A stretch of DNA of 64,000 bases from an uncultured Pseudomonadales bacterium (GCA_937773555.1 CALJVT010000006.1:1-64000), one strand, 5' to 3'; shown: positions 9,403-19,520, counted from the stretch's first letter. The notes: generated from the letters alone by a model not told the origin. Numbers and translations: made by a program.

Positions 9403-9428
9403 GAGGCACCCACATATTTGGGTGCCTC
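9403..9428 (-). terminator. Intra-operon hairpin after livJ
   Basis: A perfect 9-bp stem (GAGGCACCC / GGGTGCCTC) with an 8-nt loop lies 26 nt after the livJ stop on the minus strand and is followed by a T-rich stretch. It suits a partial terminator or a 3' end protecting the abundant substrate-binding-protein mRNA, so that livF and the PaaK gene are made at lower levels. Confidence 0.75.
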
Positions 9429-9454
9429 ACTAAGTTAAAGCGTTAACTTAACTT

Positions 9455-10738
9455 TTAACAGTCACGTGGAGTGATGTTGTTTTCTGCAGCATAAGCTTCA
9501 GAGTCAGCTTTAATAAGCGCACTAATCACTTCCATATCTGGCGCTTCAAAATCACCCACTAGCTTCCATTCGCGAGAGTTGCCATCCCACTGCTGAATGC
9601 CAACATTACCCGGGCCACCATGGTTAGAACAGCTAACACTAAACTCTGGGCCAAACTTAGGCATACCAGCAGCAGCCATAAATTCATTGGTTACGTTCAA
9701 TGCTTCTAGACCGTCGCGCATCATGCCAGAAGTAATGTCTTTAACACCGTGAATCTCTTGTGCGTTGGCAGCTCCAGCTGCTGCTAACATGGCAGAATAC
9801 ATACCACGGTTATACAGCACAGTACCCACGTTAGAACCATCACCTGCAGTTAAACCTGCATCAACTACAAACTTTTGGATATCCTTATAGACAGGATAAT
9901 CACTACCTACGTTGTGAAAAGTAGCTGCTTTGTAGCCATGTGAACCCATACCTTCAAGGGCATCGTTTTCAGTACCAGACCACCAAATGCCAAACATTTG
10001 ATCCATTGGGTAACGAATATTAGCGGCTTCTTTCAAAGCCACTTGATTCATTACACCCCAACCATAAAGGATTATATTGTCTGGGCGTTCACGACGAATT
10101 TGCAACCACTGAGACTTTTGCTCTTGGCCAGGATGATCTACTGGGATCAAGGTCAGGTTAAAGCCATGCTTTGTTGCCAATGCCTCTAGCGTAGGAATAG
10201 GCTCTTTGCCATAACCGGAGTTATGGTAAACCAAAGCAATATTCCGGTCGTTAATCGTGCCGCCATTCTCTTCCATAATACGGTTGATAATACGGCTCGC
10301 TCCAGACCAGTAGTTGGCTGGGAAGTTAAATACATGAGAGAACACTTTTCCGTTTGCACCAGACGTACGGCCATAGCCCTGCGTCATTAATGGAATGTCA
10401 TCGGCCATAGTTTTAGGGATCAACTGATAAGTAATGCCCGTAGACAAAGGTTGATACGCTAGCGCACCATCACCCTTCGTTGCTTCATAGCATTCCACAC
10501 CTTTAGCAGTGTTGTAACCAGTTTCACATTCAGGCACAGCGGTCAAAACTCCACCGATACCACCATCACGCTCGTTCAACAACGTAAAGTAATCTGCATA
10601 GCCATCAGCATAAGGTGCACCACCCGCGGCATATGGCCCCGTGCGGTAACTCAATGATGGGAATACTAGATCAGCTACAACAGGCGCTGAAACAGCCAGT
10701 GTAGTCAAAGCAACAGTTGCTAGTTTAGTAAATTTCAT
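9455..10738 (-). CDS. Periplasmic substrate-binding protein of the liv-type ABC importer
   Basis: 427 residues. A signal peptide (MKFTKLATVALTTLAVSAPVVA) precedes a type-I periplasmic-binding fold of the Leu/Ile/Val family (two Rossmann-like lobes, for example DIPLMTQGYG and NIALVYHNSGYGKEPIPTLE). Members of this longer (~420 aa) branch, found beside acyl-CoA ligases, probably bind acids other than branched-chain amino acids. The start is well defined by a near-perfect ribosome-binding site (TAGGAGGATGACGAC before ATG), the strongest in the operon, which fits the need for excess binding protein. Confidence 0.88.
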   Translation of the reverse strand: MKFTKLATVALTTLAVSAPVVADLVFPSLSYRTGPYAAGGAPYADGYADYFTLLNERDGGIGGVLTAVPECETGYNTAKGVECYEATKGDGALAYQPLSTGITYQLIPKTMADDIPLMTQGYGRTSGANGKVFSHVFNFPANYWSGASRIINRIMEENGGTINDRNIALVYHNSGYGKEPIPTLEALATKHGFNLTLIPVDHPGQEQKSQWLQIRRERPDNIILYGWGVMNQVALKEAANIRYPMDQMFGIWWSGTENDALEGMGSHGYKAATFHNVGSDYPVYKDIQKFVVDAGLTAGDGSNVGTVLYNRGMYSAMLAAAGAANAQEIHGVKDITSGMMRDGLEALNVTNEFMAAAGMPKFGPEFSVSCSNHGGPGNVGIQQWDGNSREWKLVGDFEAPDMEVISALIKADSEAYAAENNITPRDC

Positions 10739-10839
10739 GTCGTCATCCTCCTAAGGTTTCGACTTATTTTTATTTTGCTCAAATGAGCATGAAACAACAC
10801 TAAGTGGTTTACACCAAGCCAAAAAGGCTCTGTGTTAGC

Positions 10840-11916
10840 CTAGTGCGGGAACGGCCAAAGCCGTAATTTCTCTTTTAACACTCTGGCCATTTGTGCCAGC
10901 CCATGAGGTTCTATAATAAGGAATATTAAGATAAGACCACCAACAATAATGTACTCAAAATGGGCTGCTAAATCTGTAGGCCATCCCATGGCACCTACCA
11001 ACACATTTTTTAGTAACACAGGCATTAGCACCATAAATGCCGCACCAATAAAGCTACCAAAAATAGAGCCAAGGCCACCAATGATGATCATGAATAGCAC
11101 AGAAAAAGAAACGCTAATACCAAACGCTTCGGTCACTTCGGCTGCACCCAAGTAAACTGAAAAGAATAAAGAGCCAGAAATGCCAACAAAGAACGAAGAA
11201 ACGGCAAAGGCCGACAACTTAGCCGTTAATGGATTAACACCAATAATTTCTGCTGCAATGTCCATGTCTCTGATCGCCATCCAACTGCGGCCCAAGCGCC
11301 CGCGGGTGAGGTTACGTGCTATCCAAGCCAAACCTACGGCAAAGCCCAAACAAAATAAATACCCAGCAACTGGCGTAGCATGAGGGCCCGTAATAATCAC
11401 TCCAAACATTTCCCTTTGTGGCGCACTAATTTGGCCGGATGCAGAATAGTTATAAAACCAGGGCACTTTATTTAGCAGCCAAACTAAGAAGAATTGGGCT
11501 GCCAATGTTGCTACTGCCAAGTAGAAGCCTTTAATACGTAAGCTAGGCAAGCCGAATAATGCTCCTACTGCGGCGGTTATTAACCCCGAAAGCAGGATAA
11601 CGCTTACCATGTCCATACCTGGAAATGCGGTCATAAGCTTATAGGTGGCATAGGCACCTACCGCCATAAAACCACCAGTACCTAGAGATAACTGCCCTGT
11701 ATAACCTACCAGAATGTTCAGCCCTAGTGCCGCAATAGCCCATACTAAAAAGGGAATCATTACAGCATTAGCAATGTAGTCTGTGAGGAACATGGGTACA
11801 ACAACAAATGCGATCAACATCACAAAATAGTAGCGCCAACGGTCAAACTTAATAGGAAAAGTTTGGCTGTCTTTTTGGTAAGTCTTTTTAAAATCACCCG
11901 ATTCGCGATAAAACAT
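10840..11916 (-). CDS. livM: ABC transporter permease LivM
   Basis: 358 residues with about ten membrane segments. The LivM signature region is clear: ALGLNILVGYTGQLSLGTGGF near residues 63-83, and the cytoplasmic coupling loop LGRSWMAIRDMDIAAEIIGV. The N-terminal 30 residues are hydrophilic (FKKTYQKDSQTFPIKFDRW), longer than in E. coli LivM. It pairs with LivH as the membrane channel of the importer. The stop is about 100 bp upstream of the binding-protein start; that gap carries short inverted repeats but no clear T-tract. Confidence 0.92.
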   Translation of the reverse strand: MFYRESGDFKKTYQKDSQTFPIKFDRWRYYFVMLIAFVVVPMFLTDYIANAVMIPFLVWAIAALGLNILVGYTGQLSLGTGGFMAVGAYATYKLMTAFPGMDMVSVILLSGLITAAVGALFGLPSLRIKGFYLAVATLAAQFFLVWLLNKVPWFYNYSASGQISAPQREMFGVIITGPHATPVAGYLFCLGFAVGLAWIARNLTRGRLGRSWMAIRDMDIAAEIIGVNPLTAKLSAFAVSSFFVGISGSLFFSVYLGAAEVTEAFGISVSFSVLFMIIIGGLGSIFGSFIGAAFMVLMPVLLKNVLVGAMGWPTDLAAHFEYIIVGGLILIFLIIEPHGLAQMARVLKEKLRLWPFPH

Positions 11917-11919
11917 CTG

Positions 11920-12921
11920 TTACACCCTTTCTATAATTTTTTCGCCAAACAACCCTTGTGGTCTAAACACAAGAAACATAAGGGCCAATACATAAGCAAA
12001 CCAATTTTCTGTGGCACCGCCAATTAACGGGCCAATGGCATACTCAAATAATTTCTCACCTACACCAATAATCAAACCCCCAATAATGGCCCCTGGGATG
12101 GAGGTAAAGCCACCCAACATTAATACTGGCAAAGCTTTTAAAGCTATTAGCGAGAGTGAGAACTGAACACCAGACTTGGCACCCCACATAATACCGGCCA
12201 CCAAAGCCACAAAACCTGCAATAGACCACACAATTACCCAAATAGTGCGCAAGGAAATACCCACAGACAAGGCTGCTTGGTGATCATCTGCCACCGCCCG
12301 CAAGGCCCTGCCAGTAGTGGTGTACTGACTAAATATAGTTAATGAAACCACTAAAACTATGGCGACTAGACTGGCCACCATATCAAGTTTGTCTAGGTAC
12401 ATGCCGTAGTACTGCTCTCCTTCTGCTGCCCAGCCTAACGTGTACTCTTCCAACCAAAGTGAACCACCTGAGGGCAGTCCCACATCTAAGGTTTTAATGT
12501 CGCTACCCCACATAATGTCGCCAAAGCCTTCCATAAAGTAGGCTAAACCAATGGTGGCCATAAACAAAATAATAGGTTCTTGGTTAACCAAGTGATGCAA
12601 TATGTAGCGCTCTACAAGAATCGCAAATACCACCATTACACCTATCGTTAAAGCAATCGCTAATAAGGTAGGCACCTGCCATCCAAAGTGATGAATATTG
12701 GTACCAAAGATGGCATTAATAAGGTGGGAAAAAGGTATTTGCCCAGTTTGTATACCCACTAAAGTGAGTGCAGCAAACAACGCCATTACACCTTGTGCGT
12801 AGTTGAAAATTCCAGAGGCCTTGAAAATTAGTACAAAGCCAAGGGCAACCAAAGAATACATTACACCAGCCATTAAGCCGTTGAGTATCACTTCGATGGT
12901 ATATAAAAAATCAGCACTCAT
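11920..12921 (-). CDS. livH: ABC transporter permease LivH
   Basis: 333 residues with about eight membrane segments. LivH hallmarks are GLMAGVMYSLVALGFVLIFKASGIFNYAQG at residues 15-44 and the coupling helix TTTGRALRAVADDHQAALSVGI. An extra hydrophilic insert around residues 145-170 (LPSGGSLWLEEYTLGWAAEG) makes it longer than E. coli LivH. It lies between livG (11 bp upstream) and livM (3 bp downstream), a tight operon arrangement. Confidence 0.92.
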   Translation of the reverse strand: MSADFLYTIEVILNGLMAGVMYSLVALGFVLIFKASGIFNYAQGVMALFAALTLVGIQTGQIPFSHLINAIFGTNIHHFGWQVPTLLAIALTIGVMVVFAILVERYILHHLVNQEPIILFMATIGLAYFMEGFGDIMWGSDIKTLDVGLPSGGSLWLEEYTLGWAAEGEQYYGMYLDKLDMVASLVAIVLVVSLTIFSQYTTTGRALRAVADDHQAALSVGISLRTIWVIVWSIAGFVALVAGIMWGAKSGVQFSLSLIALKALPVLMLGGFTSIPGAIIGGLIIGVGEKLFEYAIGPLIGGATENWFAYVLALMFLVFRPQGLFGEKIIERV

Positions 12922-12932
12922 ACATAGTCCCC

Positions 12933-13730
12933 TTAATGACTCACGCCAAGATAGGCATCGATTACAGTTTGATCATTACGCACCACGTCTGGAGTGCCGT
13001 CACCAATTTTTCGACCATAATCTAATACGACTACCCGGTCTGCTATGTCCATTACTACGCCCATGTCATGTTCGATGAGCACAATAGTGGTGCCAAACGT
13101 GTCGTTCACATCTAGAATAAAGCGACACATATCCTCTTTTTCTTCTACGTTCATGCCCGCCATGGGTTCATCAAGCAAAAGCATTTTTGGCTGCGCAGCT
13201 AAAGCACGCCCCAACTCAACACGCTTTTGCAAACCATAAGGCAAGCGCCCTACTGGGGTTTTACGAATCGCCTGAATCTCTAAGAAATCAATAATGTGTT
13301 CAACAAACTCACGATTTTCAATTTCTTCTTGTTCCGCTGGGCCTTTCCATAAAGCCTGCCACAGCATATTTTTATGCATGTGCGTAAAGCGCCCAGTCAT
13401 AATATTATCCAGCACACTCATGCCTTTAAACAACGCAATGTTTTGGAAGGTACGAGAAATACCCTGATAAGCAATCTGATAAGGTTTCATGGAGTGACGC
13501 TGTTTGCCATCAAACCAAATCTCCCCTTGCTGGGGATGATAAAAGCCATTAATTACATTGAGCAGGGAGCTTTTACCAGCTCCATTAGGGCCTATAATTG
13601 CACGAACCTCACCTTCCAAAACATCAAAGCTAATATTACTGATGGCTTTTACACCGCCAAAAGATAAGTCGATATGTTTCAGCTCTAACAGTTTTGAGGC
13701 CGCTTCCATTTTTTGCAATGGTTCACTCAT
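12933..13730 (-). CDS. livG: ABC transporter ATP-binding protein LivG
   Basis: 265 residues. Walker A GPNGAGKSS, Q-loop GISRTFQNIALFKGM (typical of LivG), a signature region replaced by LPYGLQKRVELGRAL, Walker B MLLLDEPMAGMN and switch His in VLIEHDMGVVMDIADRVVVL. The signature motif reads YGLQK rather than LSGGQ, which is common in LivG proteins. It is 3 bp after the acyl-CoA synthetase stop and is likely translated from the same mRNA. Confidence 0.92.
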   Translation of the reverse strand: MSEPLQKMEAASKLLELKHIDLSFGGVKAISNISFDVLEGEVRAIIGPNGAGKSSLLNVINGFYHPQQGEIWFDGKQRHSMKPYQIAYQGISRTFQNIALFKGMSVLDNIMTGRFTHMHKNMLWQALWKGPAEQEEIENREFVEHIIDFLEIQAIRKTPVGRLPYGLQKRVELGRALAAQPKMLLLDEPMAGMNVEEKEDMCRFILDVNDTFGTTIVLIEHDMGVVMDIADRVVVLDYGRKIGDGTPDVVRNDQTVIDAYLGVSH

Positions 13731-13733
13731 GGA

Positions 13734-15713
13734 TTAGCTCGCTTGGGCAACAGGGTTATAGGTTTTGGCATCATGGATACTGATGTCACCAGAAATTTTA
13801 CCAACGCGACCATCTTCAAACGCAACTTCGGTTTCAATAAAGCATTGCGTTTTGCCTGCATACAATGCATCGATCAGCACTTTGTAACGTTCGTTTATGA
13901 GCTTACGTTTAACCTTTTTCGTGCGGGTTAATTCACCGTCATCAGCATCTAGCTCTTTGTGTAATATAAGAAAGCGGCTAACCTGAGAATGAGCTAACAT
14001 TTCGTCACCTAATAACGATTCGTTCACCTCAGAAACACTTTCACCCACCATTTTGTTGACTTCAGGGTGCGCTGCTAGCTCTTGATAAGAGGCATAGGCA
14101 ATGTTGTTTCTTTCGGCCCAATTACCCACCGCACCTAGGTCAATATTGATAAAGGCCATGCATTCATCACGACCGTCACCAAAGGTTACGGCCTCTTGGA
14201 TATGAGGGAAAAACTTAAGCTTATTTTCAATGTATTTAGGTGCAAACATTTTGCCACTGTTAAATGCACCTACATCTTTAGCCCGGTCAATAATACGTAA
14301 GTGGCCACTTTGGGTCATAAAGCCAGCGTCACCGGTGTGAACCCAACCTTCAGACGTTTTAGTAGACGCTGTAGATTCTGGGTTTTTAAAATAACTGTGG
14401 AACGCACCTGGGCTGCGGTAGATCACCTCGCCATTATCAGCTATTTTCAGTTCAACACCCGGGCTTGGAGTACCTACTGTGTCTGGAAAAACCTCTCCAT
14501 CTGGCTGTACCGTAATAAATACAGATGATTCTGTTTGGCCGTAAAGCTGCTTAATGTTGATGCCTAGGGAGCGATAGAAATCAAAAATCTCACCACCAAT
14601 AGCCTCGCCTGCGGTGTAAGCTAAACGCACACGACCCATCCCCAAAGCATCCTTAAGGGGTGCGTATACCAGCACATTACCCAGAGCGTACTTAAACCGG
14701 TCAAAAAGGCTAACTGACTTTTTTTCTAATAGTTTAATCCCTGTTGTCTTAGCCACTTGCATAAAATATTTAAACATTTTTCGCTTAAATGGCGCCGCGT
14801 CTTCCATGCGTATCTGCACGTTAGTCAATAAGCTTTCAAACACTCTAGGTGGGGCAAAATAATAGGTAGGTCCAATTTCACGCATGTCTGCAGCTATCGT
14901 CTCAGAGCTTTCTGCACAATTAACACAAAACCCCATAGCGTAAGATTGGGCGTAAGAAAAAATGTGATCGCCAATCCAAGCCACTGGCAAATACGCTAGT
15001 ATTTCTTCGTTTTCAGTAAGGCCTTCAAGTAAACCCCCGTAGTATCCTGTTAGTAGGGTGTTATCGTAGGTCAACACCACACCTTTAGGTTGACCCGTAG
15101 TGCCGGACGTATAAAGGATAATAGAGACATCCTCTCCCTTTCCCATACTGACAAGCTGTTGATATTGTTTTGGGTTCTTTTTTCGAACTTCTTCACCTTG
15201 TGCTTGTATCGTCACAAAATCTTGAATTTTGACTAGTTCTGGGTCGTAACCTTTCATGCCGCGAGGATCATCATAAATAACTAGCTCTACTGCGGGGCAC
15301 CGGTCTTTTACATCTAGAATTTTGTCCACTTGCTCTTGGTCTTCAGCCACAATGACTCGGGCTTCAGAATGCTCAATCACAAATTGCATTTCACCTGCTA
15401 CGGAGTCATGGTAAGTCGGCACAGGCACCGCCCCTAAGGATTGCACAGCACACATAGTCCAATAAGTGCGTGGACGGTTACCACCGATAATAAGAACTGC
15501 GTCACCAGCTTTAACACCATTAGCCTGCAAGCCTAAGGCAAACCTCTCAACTTCATCTGCTACCTGGCTCCAAGTCCATGACTGCCATATGCCAAATTCT
15601 TTTTCACGCATGGCATCTTTATTGGTAAACATACGCGCATTGTGTTGCAAAAGTTTGGGGAAAGTATCTAGTCCCGGTGCCGGATAAGTCGGTTTTTTCG
15701 AGCTTTGGGTCAT
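13734..15713 (-). CDS. AMP-dependent long-chain acyl-CoA synthetase
   Basis: 659 residues, first gene of the liv operon. ANL-superfamily motifs are ILYTSGTTGQPKGVVLTYDN (A3, about 200-220), LYGQTESSVFI (A5), GWVHTGDAGFM (A7) and RAKDVGAFNSGKMFAPKYIE (A8). Length and motif spelling match the FACL/long-chain branch (TIGR02188-unlike, no acetyl-CoA synthetase C-terminus). It makes an acyl-CoA from a free acid, ATP and CoA at the cytoplasmic face. Co-transcription with a complete importer and a second ligase indicates uptake coupled to activation. The chain length or aromatic nature of the substrate cannot be read from sequence. A palindrome 30-52 bp upstream may be the operator. Confidence 0.9.
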   Translation of the reverse strand: MTQSSKKPTYPAPGLDTFPKLLQHNARMFTNKDAMREKEFGIWQSWTWSQVADEVERFALGLQANGVKAGDAVLIIGGNRPRTYWTMCAVQSLGAVPVPTYHDSVAGEMQFVIEHSEARVIVAEDQEQVDKILDVKDRCPAVELVIYDDPRGMKGYDPELVKIQDFVTIQAQGEEVRKKNPKQYQQLVSMGKGEDVSIILYTSGTTGQPKGVVLTYDNTLLTGYYGGLLEGLTENEEILAYLPVAWIGDHIFSYAQSYAMGFCVNCAESSETIAADMREIGPTYYFAPPRVFESLLTNVQIRMEDAAPFKRKMFKYFMQVAKTTGIKLLEKKSVSLFDRFKYALGNVLVYAPLKDALGMGRVRLAYTAGEAIGGEIFDFYRSLGINIKQLYGQTESSVFITVQPDGEVFPDTVGTPSPGVELKIADNGEVIYRSPGAFHSYFKNPESTASTKTSEGWVHTGDAGFMTQSGHLRIIDRAKDVGAFNSGKMFAPKYIENKLKFFPHIQEAVTFGDGRDECMAFINIDLGAVGNWAERNNIAYASYQELAAHPEVNKMVGESVSEVNESLLGDEMLAHSQVSRFLILHKELDADDGELTRTKKVKRKLINERYKVLIDALYAGKTQCFIETEVAFEDGRVGKISGDISIHDAKTYNPVAQAS

Positions 15714-15742
15714 AATAGACTCTGCTTTAAAATATTCTTGTT

Positions 15743-15765
15743 TTGTCTAAGGTACCCTCAGACAA
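15743..15765. promoter_or_regulatory. Candidate operator palindrome upstream of the acyl-CoA synthetase/liv operon
   Basis: A 23-bp interrupted palindrome has outer arms TTGTCT (15743-15748) and AGACAA (15760-15765), and inner AGG/CCT also match. It sits 30-52 bp upstream of the first gene's ATG, where a TetR- or GntR-type repressor would block transcription. No regulator gene is adjacent, so the binding protein is unknown. Confidence 0.45.
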
Positions 15766-15924
15766 GATTCACTGGTATTAGATATATGTCGGTTCATAGA
15801 CTTAGGTCTAAATGCGGGTTAGAGGTCTGCAGTGGGGGTTAGTGAGTTTTGACACCCCCCAATGACCAGCCACCATTGACCGTGGTACCCTACCCACACT
15901 TTTATTTAAACCATTTATTTCTCT

Positions 15925-18900
15925 ATGTTCACCAGCGGCTCTGTACTACTTATTTCTCTGACTTACTTTGCCCTTCTGCTAGGTGTGGCGAAGCTTGGAG
16001 ATAAGCTGCTGTCATATAGGGCCTACGCCAACCAACACCTTCAGGCCATTATCTACAGCCTATCCTTGGCGGTCTTTTTAACTTCTTGGACATTTTATGG
16101 CTCTGTAGGCCGTGCGGCTACGTCTGGGTGGGATTTTCTGGGTTCCTACCTTGGGCCAATACTTTTTTTCCTGCTCGGCCATCGCGTCATTTACAAAATC
16201 GTTCTTATTGCCAAGCGTGAAAATATTGGTTCTATTTCTGATTTTATCTCCTCACGTTATGGCAAAAGTAGGCGGCTTGCTGTAATTATTAGCCTCATAG
16301 CTACCTTGGGTTTACTGCCCTACATTGCCCTACAACTTAAAGCAATAGATCTGAGTTACGCTGTACTCACCGCCCAAGATGGTTTGCGTGACTCTCAGGC
16401 AGATATTTCGGTATTGATGATTGCCTTACTCATTGGTATTTTTAGTGTTTTATTTGGGGCCCGCCAAGTCGATACATCAGCCCATAACCCGGGCATGGTT
16501 TTAGCCATTGCAGTAGAGTCTTTGGTTAAGCTTGTTGCTTTTGTGACCATTGGACTGTTTGCAACTTATGTCGTTAATGATGGTTTTAATGATATTTTTA
16601 ACCAACTAGAAGAACAAAAAGGCAGCAGTAGTCTGGCTGCCTTCGATCCATTTCGCAGCAGCTTCATTATTGAAAGTTTTTTAGGTGTTATTGCTGTTGT
16701 TTGCCTGCCACGCCAGTTCCATATGTTAGCGGTAGAAAATACCAATCCACAACATATCAACACTGCAAGATGGTTGTTCCCCCTTTATATGACAAGCATG
16801 TGTGTATTTATGATCCCTATTGCTTGGGCCGGCAGCCAAGCTTTGGCTGGAACGTCTACCAATGCAGACCTGTACTCTTTAATGATGCCTATGGCTGAGG
16901 GACAAACTGGCCTTGCCATCTTAGCTTATATAGGGGGTATTTCTGCCGCTATGGGCATGGTTGCTGTATCCACCATAGCCATAAGCACCATGCTTACTAA
17001 TGACATTATCATGCCATTTATATTGCATGTACGTGCAGTTGATGTATCACAAAACAAAAACCTAGGCCACTTGCTGCTTAACCTAAGGCGCTTGAGTATT
17101 TTTGCCGTTTTACTGCTGGCTTATGGTTACTATCTGCTCATCGATAGTGGCACTGCACTGGTCTCTATTGGTTTATCAGCATTTGTTGCGGTAGCACAAT
17201 TTGGCCCATCTTTATTTGGTGGAATTTTTTGGCGAGGTGGCCATGTACGTGGTGCCACAATAGGTTTGTTAGCTGGTTTTTCCGCTTGGGTATATTGCTT
17301 ATTGTTACCCAACCTTACGGGGTTATTCCTGCTGTCTGGGAACATAATTAGTTACGGCCCTTTTGGTATTGAGTGGCTTAGGCCCACAGCATTGTTTGGT
17401 TTGCAGTTGGACCCAATTTCACACGCAACTATTATTAGTTTAGGCCTTAACGTGTTCTTCTATATCATTGTTTCTAAAATGAGTAAGCCAAGACTAATTG
17501 ATCGCATACAAGCCGACTTGTTCGTAGACACTTTGTCTCAGTCTGCACTTATTGAAAGCCGCCGCCACCATACTGGCCTTTCAGTGGATGACCTATTCAC
17601 TTTACTGGAGCGATTTTTGGGCTACCGAGCCACCATGGAATCACTAAAACAGTTAGCCATTGAAGAACCCCAATTAGACTTACATAAAGATGCGCCTATT
17701 AATGCCCAGCTTATACGCCACTTTGAACGCACTTTAAGTGGCATTATTGGCACTTCCTCGGCACGGGCTGTAGTGGAATCTAGCCTAAACCAAAAAGACG
17801 TCCATTTAGGTGATGTGGTTTCTATCGTGGGTGAGGCAGCCAAAGCCGTAAGCTTTAACCGAGGCCTTTTGCAAGCCACGATAGACAATGTAAGCCAAGG
17901 CATCACTGTAATCGACAAAGACCTTCATCTAGTGATGTGGAATAAACGTTATTTAGCACTTTTTGACTTCCCAAAGGGTGTCGTGAAAGTAGGCACTCCC
18001 ATAGAAGAAATTATTCGCCTAAGTGCTTTAAAAGGTGAATACGGTGCCATCGACCCTGCCCGTATTGTTAAACTACGTATGGCAATGATTATTCGTGGAG
18101 AACAGCATCGCAGCATTCGTTATCGTGAAGATGGTACTGTGATTGAAGTACGGGGTCACGCTATGCCCGACGGCGGTTATGTTAATACCTATGTAGACAT
18201 TAGTGAACAACACCACGCCGAATCTGCCCTAAGAGAAAGTGAAAAAAACCTGATTGAAGCCAACGAAAGCCTAGAAAAACGAGTTAATGATCGCACTGAA
18301 ACTCTGTCTCAGGTAAACCTAGAGTTACACCAAGCAAAAGCACAAGCCGATGCAAGCCATCAAAGCAAAACCCGTTTTTTAGCGGCTGCTAGCCACGATT
18401 TAATGCAACCTTTAAACGCGGCAAAACTATTTTCTACGGCCCTAGCCCAGCGTCAGCAAGACTTGCAAAAAGACCCTCAAAGCCAACAACTTGCAGAATA
18501 TTTAGATGCCTCCTTGGCTAGTGCGGAACAATTGATTAGTGATTTAATAGAAATTTCTAAGCTAGATGGTGGTGGCACAGACCCACAGCTAGAGCATTTT
18601 TGCGCCTCCTCACTGATGCAACAGCTGGCTAATGAATTTACCGTACTGTGCCAACAAAAAGAGTTAACCTTTCACTTGCAATGCAGCACAGCAACCCTTT
18701 ACAGCGACCCAAAGATGTTGCGCCGTGTGTTGCAGAACTTCCTAACCAATGCTGTGCGTTACACCGAAAAAGGCAAGGTGCTTTTAGGCTGCAGACGGTC
18801 AGAACATGGCCTAGAAATACAAGTATGGGATACCGGCTTTGGCATACCTAAGAACCACATAGAAGATATATTTATTGAGTTTAAACGCTTAGAGAGTGGC

Positions 18901-19470
18901 CCACATGCACAAAAAAATGGCATTGGTTTAGGCTTGGCTATTGCCCAACGCACCGCTGGGGCTCTGTGCCACCCATTGCAGGTTGTTTCTCATTATGGCC
19001 AAGGCTCTATGTTCTCTATTCGAGTTCCTTGGGGCGATTCTGCACTCACAAAAGCACAAGAGACAAGCACAGAATCACCAACAAACCACTATCAGCTTAA
19101 TGGTTTTAAGGTATTAGTGCTGGACAATGAAGTGAGCATTCAGCAAGGCATGAAATCTATGTTAGCTTTGTGGGGATGCGATGTTTATTGCATAGCCAGT
19201 GCAGATCAGGGGCTAAAGCTCATTGCCTCCATGCCTGCTGAAACTTGGCCACAACTCATACTGGCAGACTATCATTTAGACCAAGGGCTTTTCGGTACTG
19301 ATGCAGTCGCACAAATGAGGTCGGCAATGGCTCAAGACACTCCTGCTATCATTATTACTGCAGACCGCAGCAATGAAATGAAACATATCATTAAAGAGTC
19401 AGGCTTTGGGTTAATTCATAAACCACTTAAACCTGCAGTACTGCGCAAACTTATTAACCGTTTGCTTTAA
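15925..19470 (+). CDS. crbS: Hybrid sensor kinase CrbS (SSF transporter domain-PAS-HK-receiver)
   Basis: 1181 residues. The N-terminal ~520 residues are a 13-helix sodium/solute-symporter-like domain. A STAC-type linker follows, then a PAS domain (about 650-760, ATIDNVSQGITVIDKDLHLV), a coiled coil, and a HisKA domain with H824 in AASHDLMQPLNAAK. The HATPase has N-box NFLTNAVRYTEKG, G1 VWDTGFGIP and G2 GIGLGLAIAQ. The C-terminal receiver has D1115 (LADYHLD) and Lys in IHKPLKP. This matches CrbS of Vibrio and MxtR of Pseudomonas, which with CrbR/ErdR control the acetate switch (acs) and other C2/C3 metabolism. The partner regulator is convergent, 50 bp downstream. Unlike some kinases of this type, all catalytic boxes are intact. 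Confidence 0.88.
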   Translation: MFTSGSVLLISLTYFALLLGVAKLGDKLLSYRAYANQHLQAIIYSLSLAVFLTSWTFYGSVGRAATSGWDFLGSYLGPILFFLLGHRVIYKIVLIAKRENIGSISDFISSRYGKSRRLAVIISLIATLGLLPYIALQLKAIDLSYAVLTAQDGLRDSQADISVLMIALLIGIFSVLFGARQVDTSAHNPGMVLAIAVESLVKLVAFVTIGLFATYVVNDGFNDIFNQLEEQKGSSSLAAFDPFRSSFIIESFLGVIAVVCLPRQFHMLAVENTNPQHINTARWLFPLYMTSMCVFMIPIAWAGSQALAGTSTNADLYSLMMPMAEGQTGLAILAYIGGISAAMGMVAVSTIAISTMLTNDIIMPFILHVRAVDVSQNKNLGHLLLNLRRLSIFAVLLLAYGYYLLIDSGTALVSIGLSAFVAVAQFGPSLFGGIFWRGGHVRGATIGLLAGFSAWVYCLLLPNLTGLFLLSGNIISYGPFGIEWLRPTALFGLQLDPISHATIISLGLNVFFYIIVSKMSKPRLIDRIQADLFVDTLSQSALIESRRHHTGLSVDDLFTLLERFLGYRATMESLKQLAIEEPQLDLHKDAPINAQLIRHFERTLSGIIGTSSARAVVESSLNQKDVHLGDVVSIVGEAAKAVSFNRGLLQATIDNVSQGITVIDKDLHLVMWNKRYLALFDFPKGVVKVGTPIEEIIRLSALKGEYGAIDPARIVKLRMAMIIRGEQHRSIRYREDGTVIEVRGHAMPDGGYVNTYVDISEQHHAESALRESEKNLIEANESLEKRVNDRTETLSQVNLELHQAKAQADASHQSKTRFLAAASHDLMQPLNAAKLFSTALAQRQQDLQKDPQSQQLAEYLDASLASAEQLISDLIEISKLDGGGTDPQLEHFCASSLMQQLANEFTVLCQQKELTFHLQCSTATLYSDPKMLRRVLQNFLTNAVRYTEKGKVLLGCRRSEHGLEIQVWDTGFGIPKNHIEDIFIEFKRLESGPHAQKNGIGLGLAIAQRTAGALCHPLQVVSHYGQGSMFSIRVPWGDSALTKAQETSTESPTNHYQLNGFKVLVLDNEVSIQQGMKSMLALWGCDVYCIASADQGLKLIASMPAETWPQLILADYHLDQGLFGTDAVAQMRSAMAQDTPAIIITADRSNEMKHIIKESGFGLIHKPLKPAVLRKLINRLL

Positions 19471-19520
19471 TCCGTATCAAGGATACAAGTGAGCTAAAAC
19501 CCCTCACAAGGTGGCTCGTT

